From: Periconia sp. R9002
Lineage: Eukaryota > Ascomycota > Dothideomycetes > Pleosporales > Periconiaceae
Direction: 5' to 3'
NCBI GenBank assembly: GCA_023627715.1
Contig: JAMAHW010000027.1
Location: 62,001 to 126,000 of the forward strand
Length of the DNA: 64,000 nucleotides
The position numbers and the translations under genes were made by a program. This document shows positions 48,119-60,153 of this stretch, one piece after another. Positions within the stretch are counted from its first letter, which is position 1, and each line of letters opens with the position of its first letter. A model generated the notes under the pieces. The model worked only from the letters and a program-made list of their open reading frames with translations. It was not told where the DNA came from and did no database searches.

Positions 48119-49350
48119 TTAGTAACTCCCGACGCCAGATCCTACAGTTGGCATCGGCCAGTCGTCCTCCGTGATACTAGACCAGAACACCCAGATCATC
48201 ACCACCGACAGTAAAGTGAAAAGGGTTTCAAAAAGCCCTCCATTAATCTTTCCGTCGGTGCCGGTGCAGATGTGGACACTGATCACAAACTGGAAGATCT
48301 GGCCGATGGCAAACAGCAGACCTGCTGCGACGAGGTACACTGGGCAGTGGTTAGCAGAGTGGATGGGCAATTGGCTAAGTACTTACTCATAGGCTTTCGC
48401 TCTCCAAGAATACGGAGCACCAAGAAGGCCTCCAGGAGAAAGAATACGACTAAGAAGACCAAGGGTGCTAGAAGATAGAGCGTGTAGAGGGCGTAGCTCT
48501 GATTGTCACCGCCCAAGCTCGAGTCCCAGAAACCGGTCCAGCTGAATCCCGTGTCGAGTGCAACATATCCCACGCCAATAAAGAAGGCGGCAGCAGATGC
48601 GATGATGAGACCCAAAGATACAGGGGTACCATCGTCCAAGAGCTGATAGCCGACAAGTCCATTGAGCATGAGAATCCACAGGGTAGCTACAATGGCAGCG
48701 ATATGAGCGGCCACAAAACCCTACCAAATGCGTTAGGCTGGTTTAGCATTCATTGTCGACAAGACGTACCCTTCGCACAGCACTGTCTAGCGGGAAACCT
48801 CCGACAGTGAATATTTCGCAAATGGACACAATTATGTAACCGAGCAGGAAAAGTTGCATCTCTCTGCATTGTACGTCAGCTTGGAAAAACAATGGATGGC
48901 GTTGAGGCAGCGTACCTTCTTCCGACAGCAGCCTTCTTCCTTTCAGACCTCCATAATAAGAATGCGCTTGCTAAAATGGCGATCCCGCAGACCAATATCG
49001 AGCCTAGCCATGTGTTAATTTGGTGATTGCCGAAGAGCAGTGCTGCCACTGACCCAGATTTGCCAGGTTGCGGTCTCCCCCCAACGGTATACCCTTCAAT
49101 TCGCAACCTCCAATCCATCCATTGTTATCGCGAGTAGGTGCTTGGTCAAAGAGCTGTTGCGCATCGAGGTTAGCAACGTGGAGTGTGCAGGAAAGCTGGG
49201 TCAATAAGGGAGTCGGCGACGTACATAGCATACTGTCAAGCATTAGTTAGTAAGGTTTGGAGAGGAGATGGAGCAGTGCATACCGGGCAGTGTGGACCAT
49301 CGGTTCCCTGTGTCGCGACAAAAGTCTGCAAACTTTCCGTAGTGGGACAT
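48119..49350 (-). CDS. Chitin synthase export chaperone-like membrane protein (Chs7 family)
   Basis: Exons 49350-49284, 49232-49225, 49153-49054, 49003-48916, 48863-48770, 48720-48387 and 48339-48119 give 303 residues. The N-terminus is MSHYGKFADFCRDTGNRWST, then LPVCYLFDQAPTRD. Seven hydrophobic helices follow: SILVCGIAILASAFLLW, LFLLGYIIVSICEIFTVGGF, FVAAHIAAIVATLWILMLNG, LGLIIASAAAFFIGVGYV, LLAPLVFLVVFFLLEAFLVL, YLVAAGLLFAIGQIFQFVIS and LFTLLSVVMIWVFWSSI. Family signatures are RSERKKAAVGRREMQLFLLG, GYQLLDDGTP, CTGTDGKINGGLFETLFTLL and the tail SSITEDDWPMP. Chs7 helps chitin synthase III leave the ER; this sequence belongs to the Chs7-like paralogue group of filamentous ascomycetes rather than to Chs7 proper. 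Exon 2 is only 8 nt. The introns are 47-71 nt, several with clear CTAAC branch points. Confidence 0.88.
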
Positions 49351-50457
49351 TGTGCCTCCAAGAGGAGCTCGGCCAGTCGCTCAGCTTCAGCAGGCAGGCG
49401 CGTCAGCTCGCGCAGTCGAGGGAGCGAGCGTGTGCGCAGAAGCAAATGGGGTGAAGCGTGGACACAGCGAGGTGATGGGGATGCAGAGAGATGTCGGTCG
49501 CTCGAAGAGGATATGGACGGCGTGGGATTGATTACTGCAGGTAGGTGCAGGCGTGAGCTGAGCGGGTGAGGATGTGCAAAAGATGGAGACTGGGGAGCGA
49601 GCGGCGGGTATGATGAGCTGGAGAATCCTGCTTTGCTTTTGGCTGCGGTTGCTGGGAGCAGGGGGGGATTATGTACAAGTATAGGCCTGTGCATGTACAG
49701 TAGGCTGTGTGGCTAGTGCAGCGACGGCGCTATACTTGGTTACCTATAGTCATGTACCTTCTTAACAGCCAACGACCTTCCCATCGAGTGTCACAGCCCG
49801 GAGTCGCAGCGCGCGATGCCACGGATTGGTCGAGAAAGGGGGAGATGTTTCAGCAACCACACGCAGTAAGCATTGATGGCCTGGGAAATGAAGGCATTTT
49901 TGCGAGCGCGTCGACCATCTTTCCCCAGCGCCTTCGCCGAGCCCGCCGCCCAAAGGATTAATTACCATGCCACCGTGGCTGTCCAATCAGGCCGCTGCGC
50001 TAGCCTTGTTTTAGAGCCCAAATAAAGGGGCCGTGCTAGGTAGTCGGCTGCAGTTTTGGAGATGCAGCACCCAACAGAGAGTGAATGATTGAATAAATGA
50101 ATAAATGGATACAGCAATTCACAAGTATCCATCGCATCAACTTGCAAAGCATCTAATTTTATGCATCGTGTCTTTGCTCCTCTACGGCTAAAAACCCCAT
50201 CGCATCACGACTACACGTCCTTTGCGATGCGGTACCGTCCCTCGGCTCTTGTGGAACGGCAGCGTTGACCCTGGCGGCTGCGAGCCATGCTAATCATGCA
50301 AGGCATCAAAATACCGTCATTGTTTGCGCCGTGTAAAATGCGCAGGGAACGGTTCTACCGTGCTGCGCGTGCTGCAAGGAACTCAGATCGGAAAATCTCC
50401 AGGTCCTCCCAAACGAACATTGAAACGACACGGTGGCCCCGGTAGCTGGCATTCGGC

Positions 50458-50493
<36 letters not shown>

Positions 50494-51774
50494 GCATCAG
50501 CGAGAGCCCATGGAACTACACCATGCCCACCCCAGGTTGTTGGGAAAGAACAACCCACGATAAAAATCGCATTAGCACTTAGCTATACATGTTACATCAT
50601 ACATACCGGCATGATGTAACCCAGACAAGGTATAAGTCTACCATTGTTCAACCAAATTTCCCAGCCTGAGGGGATGATAAGAATGACCTCTGCTCTTTTG
50701 CTTTCGCTCTTCGTAACACCCAGTCGGCCTTTGAAAGGCAAGGTCGTGTACAGCAACGAATACCAGGAGGGGAAATTCCATTCAAGTCCATCAGGAGTAC
50801 ATGACACTACTGTATGTCTCAAAGGTAGATGTGCATTTCTACTTATAAACTAGCCCGTTTTGTTGGAGGTGCTGGTTCTACTAGGTAGATAGGTATCTAT
50901 ATAAACAATCTGCAATTAGTACATACATCGGTAAGCAGAGCAAGATGGTTCCCCTAGACTTTCCACAAATATATCATTGCCTAGGTACATAGCAAGACGT
51001 GACTGTTTCTAAGTAGATGACAGAATTATCAAGTATCAACTTCCAAGACTTGAAGCGGAGTGTGTATATGTACAAGGTACATATGTACCCAAGTAAACAT
51101 GTACACACATTGATAAGGAAAAAGTCAAGATGTTGTTACAACGACATGTAAGATATCAGATACCTATCAAGATACAAGTACCTACATACATACCTATGTG
51201 CGGCTTTCTCGTTAAAGTCATGCAGCTGTTCAATGATGGGAGCTTGCCAGGCGTCTGGAAAGCAAGTTCACGTGGACCCACGGCCCCTCCCCAGTGGAGA
51301 AGGCGCTATGATGCTATCGAGCCCACATGCACAGTGTCTTGTAAAGTAAACCCGTATCGTACATGTGCGCCGTTTACACCAACAACCAACTGGTAAAGAA
51401 AATCCATGCGCATGTACTTGGGTGAAGCATGCATCTTTGTGCACAGTAAAACCAGAGCGAGGCAGCGATTTCATCATCGTGCAGCCAAAGCGTCGCTTTC
51501 CCAGGCCGCTTATCAACGATACCCTCTCGGGCCGACGCATGCTCCTGAGCTTGGCGCTGGCCTGGCTGACAACAGGGAGCGATAGCATGCACCTCCCGCT
51601 GCTAATCCTCTTTCTTTGATCACGAAGCCGCCTGTACTGTAACTATACCCTGTCCCCACTTCACGCTTGTCTCCCCCAATGTGACCGGCTTGACCGCTTT
51701 CTCCCAATCCGCTGATTCCTTGCCGTTGGGCCCAGTGACGTGCCGCAACCACCTTCGCTACCCTTCACCTGATC
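49351..51774. other. 2.4-kb divergent intergenic region
   Basis: Separates the 5' ends of the Chs7-like gene (minus) and the sugar transporter (plus), so it contains both promoters. It carries a TC run at 50461-50490 and TACA-rich DNA at 50880-51200. An 84-codon frame at 51365-51619 has no family character. No gene seen. Confidence 0.5.
50461..50490. repeat. (TC)15 microsatellite
   Basis: Fifteen perfect TC units between two divergent promoters; polypyrimidine tracts of this type often lie in fungal promoters. Confidence 0.92.
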
Positions 51775-54136
51775 GTGGAGTTGAGGCTGCTCCCACCCAG
51801 CCTTTCCGTCTTCAATATTCCTTCCCACTCATCCACCAGCAGGAGGCCGGCGAACATCCCTCTCCACACCCTCTCGTCATCCTCGCGGCACCGCAACGCC
51901 GACTCCGCCCATCTTCTCCAGGACCACGATAAGGAAAGCGTCCGTTCCTCCTTCGACACGCCTGATTCGGATTCCGACTTCTCCCTCTGGAGCGATACGG
52001 GCGATCTCGTCGACCAGCTAGCAGATCAGGAGGACCCTCTGCGAATTCGCCTCGAAGCCAACTCCCACAAGAGCAAGCGCCAACAAAAGCGGGTTCACTA
52101 CCAGGACGACATCAACGAGAAAGGGGCGTCGATTCTTAGAAAGGAAGATATCGAAATACCTGACCCAGGGCCTCGATCCATATCCAAGGCTGAAAGGATA
52201 CTCGCTGCCGTCATGGCACCCAACGATGGGCCGTCCCGTATCCACGGGCTTCACGGAAAGAAGCTGATGTGAGTTGGAGAAAGGATACGCCTTCTACCTG
52301 ATCAGTTCTGTCGATTAACATTCATGGACAGCTATTTCACAAGTGTCTTCGTATCATTAGGCGTTTTCCTGTTCGGTTATGACCAAGGAGTCATGTCCGG
52401 TATTATCACGTACGCCGGTCTACTTCCCCTCGCCTCGCCTCCGATCTAATAAGTGCTGCAGTGGTATATACTTCAAGGACTATTTCAACCAGCCCACCAG
52501 CACTGAGCTGGGTACCATGGTTGCTATCCTTGAAATAGGAGCATTCATATCCTCTCTCGTCGTCGGTCGTATTGGCGATGTCCTGGGCCGCCGAAGGACA
52601 ATTTTGTGGGGCTCCATCATCTTCGTGGTGGGTGGTGCCTTGCAGACCTTTGCGAACGGCATGCCCTTGATGATGCTGGGACGAATCATTGCTGGTTTGG
52701 GTGTGGGTACTTTGTCAACCATCGTGCCGGTATACCAGTCCGAAATTTCACCTCCCCACAATCGAGGAAAGCTCGCCTGTATTGAATTTTCCGGTAACAT
52801 CACTGGATATGCGGCCAGTGTATGGGTAGATTACTTCTGCAGCTTCATCAAAAATGACTGGTCGTGGAGGTTGCCGCTGCTAATGCAGTGCGTCATGGGG
52901 AGTCTCCTCGCTGCAGGAAGTTTACTTATTTGCGAATCCCCCAGGTACGTAGGTTCTTGGACTTGACACAGATGTTGAATTGACAAACGATGGCAGATGG
53001 CTCCTCGATAACGATCATGACGAGGAAGGCATCGTTGTGATAGCCAATCTATACGGAAAGGGTGATATTCATAATCCCAAGGCGCGTGACGAGTATCGAG
53101 AAATCAAAATGAACGTACTGCTTCAACGCCAGGAAGGTGAACGGTCCTACTCTGATATGTTCAAGCGCTACTATAAGCGTGTCTTCATCGCCATGTCTGC
53201 TCAAGCCCTCGCGCAACTCAACGGTATCAACGTCATTTCGTACTATGCGCCTCTTGTCTTTGAAGAAGCCGGCTGGCGCGGTCGTCAAGCCATTTTGATG
53301 ACAGGTATCAATGCCATTACCTATCTGCTGTCTACCATCCCGCCCTGGTATGTCGTAGACACTTTGGGACGGCGAAAGATCCTTCTCTCCGGTGCTCTAG
53401 CCATGGTCATATCGCTTTCCGCCATATCTTATTTCATCTTCTTGAAGGCAGTATGGACTCCCAACCTCGTCGTCATCTTCGTCATGATTTACAATGCTGC
53501 TTTTGGTTTCTCCTGGGGCCCCATTCCCTGGCTGTATCCGCCCGAAATTCTGCCCCTAAGTATCCGCGCAAAGGGTGCCAGTCTCAGTACAGCCACCAAC
53601 TGGGCTTTCAATTGGTTGGTCGGAGAAATGACTCCAATTCTGCAAGAGCATATTCAATGGCGTTTATATTTGATCCACGCATTCTTTTGCGCTGTCAGTT
53701 TTGTTATCGGTAAGTCATTTCTTCGAATGCTCGAGAGGGTAAATTTCCTAATAGCAACGCAGTTTGGTTCATATACCCCGAGACCGCCAACGTACGTTTG
53801 GAAGATATGAACTCCATCTTCGGTGATGCCACATCTGTCATGCCTACGCCACAAACACTCGCTGAAGCAGAGTCATTGTTCAGCGGAAGCGCGCGCTCTC
53901 CGGTACCTTCGCTGGATATTCGAAGCAACCGAACCGCAGACAATGCTATCCCCAACCTGGATATCAACCCGCCCGAGACGGTGGGCGGCCAAGATGGCAA
54001 GTCATCGTCTAAAGAGGCGGACCAGGGTGAAGGCATTGGCGGGTGGATCTCGAACATTGTCAAGAAGAGTAAAGGGAATGGAGAGGGAGACAGCGGAAAG
54101 TACCGAAGAATTGGACAGGACGACAACGATGAATAG
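51775..54136 (+). CDS. MFS sugar transporter (start unresolved)
   Basis: Exons 51775-52268, 52332-52409, 52462-52944, 52997-53709 and 53763-54136 give about 713 residues if the whole 5' frame is used, or 567 from the first in-frame ATG (52213). Sugar-porter signatures are GVFLFGYDQGVMSGII (TM1), RIGDVLGRRRTILWG (loop 2-3), PVYQSEISPPHNRGKL, CESPRWLLDNDHDEEG, AQLNGINVISYYAPLVFEEA (TM7), DTLGRRKILLSGAL, WGPIPWLYPPEILPLSIRAK and VWFIYPETANVRLEDM after TM12. The C-terminal tail is long, Ser/Gly-rich and ends GKYRRIGQDDNDE. The family imports hexoses or related polyols, or senses them, at the plasma membrane; the substrate cannot be told. The N-terminal extension (SRRPANIPLHTLSSSSRHRN, then DFSLWSDTGDLVDQLADQED) looks like the family's cytosolic tail, yet contains no ATG. 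An upstream start exon, a non-AUG start or a sequence error are all possible. Confidence 0.85.
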
Positions 54137-54943
54137 AGTGTTTCAATCGTTAAATCAGCGTTGTTTAGATATGACACACCAGAGTCTTGGTGCAAAGAGT
54201 AGAATAAGCTATGATATCCATTGCTGGGCATAGGGAATTGGCGGGTGCGCATCGTGTGAGCATATTTATATGTGGATATTGGGATACTGCACAGTTACCC
54301 TTTTGAGCGTGGGGCCACTGTAGAGGTGAATATACTATAGACCAGTTGCGCAAATAATGCAGCATCCTGACGGTACACGGGTATTCATTGCAGCTAGGGT
54401 TAGATATTGCCTTTTGTGATGTTTCTTTTTTGCGTCTCTCAAAAAGATTCGAGTTCACATATGCATATGTGTACTTTGTTTCTCCAATGCTGCCCAGTCA
54501 TTCATGTACCTAGGTTGTGCGTCGCGGTTTCACGTGAGGCGATGACAGGTGTTCTTCGTCTTCGGCCTCCGTACCCTTACCCTGCAAGGTTAGCGCCTCC
54601 CTTGCTCTCAGCTCTCTCCAACATCACGGTTCAACTGAATTTCTATTTCTGTTGCTACCCGCCCCTGCTTTCTCAACCGTTGCAGAGGGAGTGAGACACG
54701 ATTCCCTTTACCTTTTGCCCTTTCATGCCTTCAATTCCTTGACGGGTTCATATCTGCCCTTTAATTTCCCTCTTCTTACACTCATTCGTGTGGGGAACTC
54801 GACTACACGTCTCCGCCCCCAACAGCCTCCGCCGCAACTCAGCCCGACTTGACTGAACTTTTCCTTCCCCTTAGAATTCGAATCCAACTACCGCGACCCA
54901 TCGAGATTTCAAAGTTCGAATTGACGACGACAGAGAGAAGGAC
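54137..54943 (+). promoter_or_regulatory. Intergenic region upstream of pmt2
   Basis: 807 bp with the transporter 3' UTR and the pmt2 promoter and leader. Pyrimidine-rich DNA (54640-54800) precedes the start, typical of highly expressed fungal genes. ACCTAGGT lies at 54508. Confidence 0.45.
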
Positions 54944-57449
54944 ATGGCCAACGCGGCGCACACAACGGGCGCCGATCCCAAGGCGGAGGAGCTGCGGAGA
55001 AGAAATGTAGCTAGCCAACCTGCTGGCGCCCCAGCAGTCGCGCATGCTCCAGAATCAGAGAAGTCCAAGGATAAGGTATGTGTATAAGGGACTCATTCCT
55101 CGATCAATTATCACGGTTGTGGGTTTGGAACTTCGAGAAGGATCCTAACAGTGGTCAGCCTTTCAGCATCCTCGAACTACTCGATGAGTACGAATTTATT
55201 TGGGCGCCGCTTATATTCACCGCTCTTGCCTTCTTTACACGCATGTACAAGATTGGTCTATCGCCGATTGTTACCTGGGATGAAGCACAGTATGGAATCC
55301 CCTTTTGAATCACTTGATAGACGCTTCTAACATGAATCGTAGTTTCGGAAAGTTCGGCTCCCATTACCTCAAACGCGAGTTCTATTTCGACGTACACCCT
55401 CCGCTTGGAAAAATGTTGGTCGGTCTATCAGGATACCTTGCTGGATACAACGGATCGTTCGAGTTTAAGTCTGGGGAAACTTACCCTCCAGAGCTTAATT
55501 ACACTTTTATGCGTCTATTCAACTCTGTCTTTGGAGCTGTTTGCGTTCCCCTGGCATATTGGACAGCCAAAGAGCTAAACTTCCGGAGACCGACTGTTTG
55601 GCTTGTCACCATGATGGTTTTGTTCGAGAACTCGTATACTACCATCAGCCGCTTCATTCTGCTCGATTCAATGCTCCTCTGCTTCACTTTTACCACTGTC
55701 TTCTGCTGGTCCAAATTTCACCGCCAGCAACATGATCCTTTCTCCCCGGAATGGGGACTGTGGTTGATGCTTCTCGGCGTTTCGATCGGTTGCGTAACCA
55801 GTGTGAAGTGGGTTGGTCTTTTCGTAACGGCTTTGGTTGGTCTCTACACTATCGAGGACTTGTGGAACAAATTTGGTGATTTGAGAATGCCAAAGGTATG
55901 GAATGTCCGATTGCGCAATGTTTGTATACTAATGAATGCAGATCGAACTGGCCTCACATCTTGCTTTCCGTGTCTTTGGTCTCATCCTGATCCCATTCGC
56001 CGTATACGTATTCTCCTTCTATATGCACTTCCTCATCTTGGAAAACAGTGGTCCTGGTGATGCGCAAATGAGCTCGCTTTTCCAAGCCAACCTCCGCGGA
56101 ACAGAAGTTGGGAAAGACAGCCCTCTTGAAATTGCGTACGGCTCCCGTGCTACTTTGAAGAATATGGGCTATGGTGGTGGTCTTCTTCATTCTCACCATC
56201 AAACATATCCGGAAGGTTCGACACAGCAGCAGATCACATGCTATCACCATAAAGATGCGAACAATGACTGGTTCTTCTATCCCAATCGTCACGATACCGA
56301 GTATCACCCGGACGAGCCGCTCCGATTTCCTTCAAATGGGGACGCTATCCGATTGATCCATGCCCAGACTGGCCGTAACCTTCACTCTCACCAAGTCGCT
56401 GCTCCCGTTACCAAGGCTGACTGGGAAGTCTCTTGCTACGGCAACACTACTGTCGGCGATACCAAGGATCATTGGGTCATCGAGGTCGTTCGTGATGCTG
56501 CTTCTAGAGACTATTCCAAGATTCGCACCCTCACCACCGCTTTCCGCCTGAGACACGCTGACTTGGGCTGCTACCTTCGAGCTGGCAACGTCAACTTGCC
56601 GCAATGGGGATTTAAACAGATTGAGACTACATGCGTGAAAGAAAACAACCCCCGCGACGTGTATACTCATTGGAACGTTGAGAGCCATGTCAATGAGAAG
56701 CGTGAGTTATCCTTTTTTGTCTCATATGATCTATCGCTAACACCTTTATTCAGTTCCCCCTGGTGACCCTGGGTCCTACAAGTCGCCCTTCTTCCAGGAT
56801 TTTATCCACCTCAACGTTGCCATGATGACATCCAACAACGCACTAGTTCCCGACCCAGACAAGCAGGACGATCTTGCCTCGAGTTTTTGGCAGTGGCCAA
56901 TTCTCCATGTCGGTCTTCGAATGTGTGGATGGAACGATGATAGTAAGTTTAGGCTTTGCAAGAATTCGCGCACAGATTTTAACGATAATCTTAGTCGTCA
57001 AATACTTCCTCCTTGGCAACCCCATCGTCTACTGGGGTAGCACAGCCAGTCTCGGTGTCTTTGGTCTCATCGTTGCATGGTATCTCATCCGTTGGCAACG
57101 AGGTTACCCCGACTTAAAACCTACCGATATCGATCACATTCACTACTCTGGTATCTACCCTATCATTGGCTGGTTCCTTCATTATGCTCCCTTCGCGGCT
57201 ATGGGTCGCGTCACTTACGTGCACCACTACTATCCTGCCCTTTGGTTTGCTATCTTAGTGTCTGGTTTCTGTGTCGACTGGGCGACAAGGTCGCTCAACA
57301 AACAGATCAACTGGGCCATCCATGGCGTCCTGTATGCGATTGTCATTGGTCTATTCATCTTGTTCAGGGCTATCAGCTTTGGTATGGTGGGACCCAGCTC
57401 CCAATGGAGTCATCTCAAATGGTTTGACAGCTGGAGGATTACGGATTAG
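54944..57449 (+). CDS. pmt2: Protein O-mannosyltransferase, Pmt2 class
   Basis: Exons 54944-55075, 55159-55289, 55343-55895, 55942-56701, 56754-56942 and 56995-57449 give 739 residues. The catalytic loop carries the Asp-Glu pair in [20 protein letters not shown], then [20 protein letters not shown]. The luminal MIR region (about 315-540) shows [52 protein letters not shown] and [38 protein letters not shown] and [20 protein letters not shown] close the multi-span C-terminus. These blocks match yeast Pmt2 (PmtA of Aspergillus) rather than Pmt1 or Pmt4. The enzyme, normally in a Pmt1-Pmt2-type heterodimer, moves mannose from dolichyl-phosphate mannose to Ser/Thr in the ER, which feeds cell-wall and secreted glycoproteins. 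The first acceptor (55158) is supported by CCTAAC nine bases before it; an acceptor at 55140 would also keep frame. Confidence 0.93.
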
Positions 57450-58733
57450 AAGAACCAAGCTCACAAGGAAGGTCGGTGGTACGGAGATTTGGAGTTCAAA
57501 CTGGAAATGTTTCTCTTCTTTGCTCCCAACCCTTACTATGTAGTTTAATTGCCTTGTTCCTTTACGAATGCGGTTAGAGCCCCCTAGCGATACTTTTTAT
57601 GAGGAAAAACAAGGAATAAGAGGTCCCGCGGGGAGTTGTTTTGGGTAGGGTACGGCAGGGAGAAAAAACGGAGCAATCTCTTGGAAATGCAAAGGCGTGA
57701 CATGGTGTGTTATTTGAGGATTTTCTTAATTTCTCTATGTGTGTCTCTCTCTTCTCAGGCATCGTTTCTCTTTTAGACAGTGTAAAACATTTTTTGGAAC
57801 GTCGCTTTTTGGTTAAATACATCAATAGTCTGATTGTATTCTTAGTTCTTGCCTCTCTTTCTTCAATCTCTCATAAATCCTATTCAAGGGACCTTTTTCT
57901 AAGAAGGGGGCTCTTGATGGTTCCGGGCATGAGATGCTCACTTCGTGAGGCCATAAAGGATCTGCGAGCGCGGTAGAGTATGTAATTTGAATTTTTATTC
58001 TCTGTTCTTAAGTGGTGGTGGGCGTGATTGTGTTCTACCGACATCGAGCGGAGAGTTTACGCGTTCTAATAACATGGTATGATAAATATTCTGCATCCTT
58101 TCACGATTATCTTGTGAGGGTTTTTGCAAGAAACATCTTCGCGGATCTGATATACACGCCTATGTACAAGAAATACATGTATCCATACAGCTAAGCATGC
58201 ACATAGCGCAGTTTGTCGTATGCTGTTCCTTCCTTCTCCATCTCTGAAAAACTGTAAACACAAAGGCAGGGGAAGCTCAACTTCCCCATCTCCTTTTCTT
58301 CCTGCTTATCGTACTGACGAAGATTGTGTTTTCCAATCCAAGCAGTTCTCTTTCTCTCTCCCTTCCTTCCTTTTCGTCGGGGGTAGTTGCAACATAAGAA
58401 TGTGTGATGGGGGTATCTAACGAGGTGGGGTGGACCGGTTCTTGTTCTGTCGAACCGATGGAGAAAACACAGCAATAAAAAAAGGACAAGGAATGATGAT
58501 GATGACGACGACAGTGTAAACAAACAATGAAAGAAAACATAAAGTGAGAAAAAAGACGGTCGCAGCATAGAGGGGAAACAGAATAGAAACACACGTCGAG
58601 TCCCCGTTTGGTTTTCCCATCCATCCCAATCCAATCCATCCTTGGTAATTTTCCCACCGATACCCCAGATCAAAACGCAAAAAGAAAAAGACAGGAAAAG
58701 ATGATGGATAGATTTTGATCGTTTCCACGCTGA
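57450..58733. other. 1.3-kb intergenic region between convergent genes
   Basis: The 3' UTRs of pmt2 and of the DUF7053 gene. AT-rich in the middle (57700-58200). ORFs up to 160 codons on the minus strand (58191-58673) are Phe/Leu/Ser-rich translations of purine/pyrimidine-skewed DNA and lack family character. Confidence 0.45.
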
Positions 58734-60153
58734 TCAAGCAGGCAACTCAGTAATGATGTGGTTCTTCGGCGGCACTGGCGGGCCCGGTAAGTCGATAGTG
58801 GGCGGCGCGCTGGGCGGGATCCGATGTACAGCATGCATCACACTGCCTTCGGTCCACGCCCGCCCGCGATTCTGCGATTTGACGCGCTGCGGGTGCGCCG
58901 CCGCATGCGGCTCGTACGCTACAGCGGGGAGGAGGCTGTATTTGGGAGGGGTCGGGGGGTTCTGTTGGAGCGGGTTCTGGGTTTTGGGAAGGGTTTCTGC
59001 TGCGGCGGTGGCGGTGGCGGTGGCGGTGGTCGTGGTCGTGGTCGTGGTGGAGGCTGTGTGTTGTGGTTCGTATCGCGTGGGTGGGAGAAGGTAAGTGATT
59101 TGCTGCTCGAGTTTTTCTTGCTCGCTGAGGTGTCGTGCGTCTTGATGATGGTGCTCCGCGTCGAGACGGAGGTGTTGATTGCAGTCTTGCGAGTGCGAAT
59201 GGCCGTGGCGCGAGTGCCGTTGAGAGGAAGTGCTTGAGTTTGGTGGGCTCGTGAGGTAGCTGCTGCCGCCGCTGTGAGAGGCTGTGGTTATGGAGGATCC
59301 GGGGCTGTGGACGGGGCTGTGATGACTACTGCCACTGGAATAGAGGCTTTGATGGCTTGAGAAGGTTTGCGGAGGGAGAAATGGTGGCTCGTGATGATTC
59401 CGATATTGATGGTTTCGCTGGTGTTTCTGCTGTTCAAGCTGCTCGTCTTGGTAGCCTGGGGGAGGCGCAATGAAAATGCTTCCATGGCCCGATCTTTCGC
59501 CCGGCGCGAGGTTCTTCAGCATCTGTAATCGTTTGTTGGCCGCTTCGCTCTCCATGATGTGTGCTTTTTCGACAAGTCGGTCTACGAGCTTCGCGTGGCT
59601 CTCCTTGAAGGTTTTCTTAACGAATCCCATCATCATGATGTTGCATTTCATGCGCACATCTTCGCGGATGTAAAGACCGCTGGCAGGCGCTTTGAGGCCA
59701 AGCTCAACGGCTTCTTTGGGCTCGCCGGGTAGCGATCCGCCAACTGTCCATTTGGCGCGGATATCGAGGCCAAGAGGCGCGTATACATGGGTTTGAAGGC
59801 CTTCGGCAAGGTCATGGAAGCAAGCGTGATATGATACTGAGCCGGTCGCTAGACCTCCTGGTAGATAGCTGACTTTGTCTGTATATTCACAATTAGACGT
59901 TGATCAAGATGACGATGGAGCTGGTGGCGAAAGAATGCAAGGACAGAGTCATGTACGCACCTTTTATCGTGTACCACGTTGAATTGATTTCCTCCTCTGG
60001 TGAATAGCTGGGTGGTTTGCACTGGAAGCGCTCCACTACGAGCGGATTCAATTCGATCATCTCCACATGGTTGTGATAAGCATCCAGGACGCTTTGCCTC
60101 GTGATGCCCGAAGGCAAGGGGGTAATCGACGTGAAAATGGACGTCCTAGACAT
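58734..60153 (-). CDS. DUF7053-type protein with low-complexity tail
   Basis: Exons 60153-59961 and 59878-58734 (82-nt intron, GTGCGT donor) give 445 residues. Residues 1-180 form the conserved domain: MSRTSIFTSITPLPSGITRQ, VEMIELNPLV, STWYTIKDKVSYLPGGLATG, YHACFHDLAEGLQTHVYAPL, LDIRAKWTVGGSLPGEPKEA and IREDVRMKCNIMMMGFVKKT. This matches the fungal DUF7053 family, which has the look of a START-like lipid-binding fold; its function is unknown. The tail (about 180-445) is His/Gln/Ser/Pro-rich with a run of nine Thr followed by Ala-Thr repeats, encoded by GGT/GGC-rich repeats at 59003-59050, and ends in Pro-rich stretches that could bind SH3 or WW domains. A second, G-rich frame on the opposite strand is only a shadow of this low-complexity DNA. 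Confidence 0.85.

Noticed and set aside
55078..55158. Open frame starting [11 protein letters not shown] that runs into pmt2 exon 2; the DNA resembles the Nextera adapter (ATGTGTATAAGAGACAG).
   Set aside because: Only about 14 of 17 bases agree with the adapter, and the stretch is a normal intron: GTATGT donor at 55076, CCTAAC branch site and CAG acceptor at 55158, with exon 1 coding on the other side.
54944..57449. Assignment of the mannosyltransferase to the Pmt4 class.
   Set aside because: The blocks [31 protein letters not shown] and WFDSWRITD agree with Pmt2-class proteins, so Pmt4 was dropped.
58824..59237. G-rich 137-codon plus-strand frame.
   Set aside because: Antisense shadow of the low-complexity tail of the DUF7053 gene.
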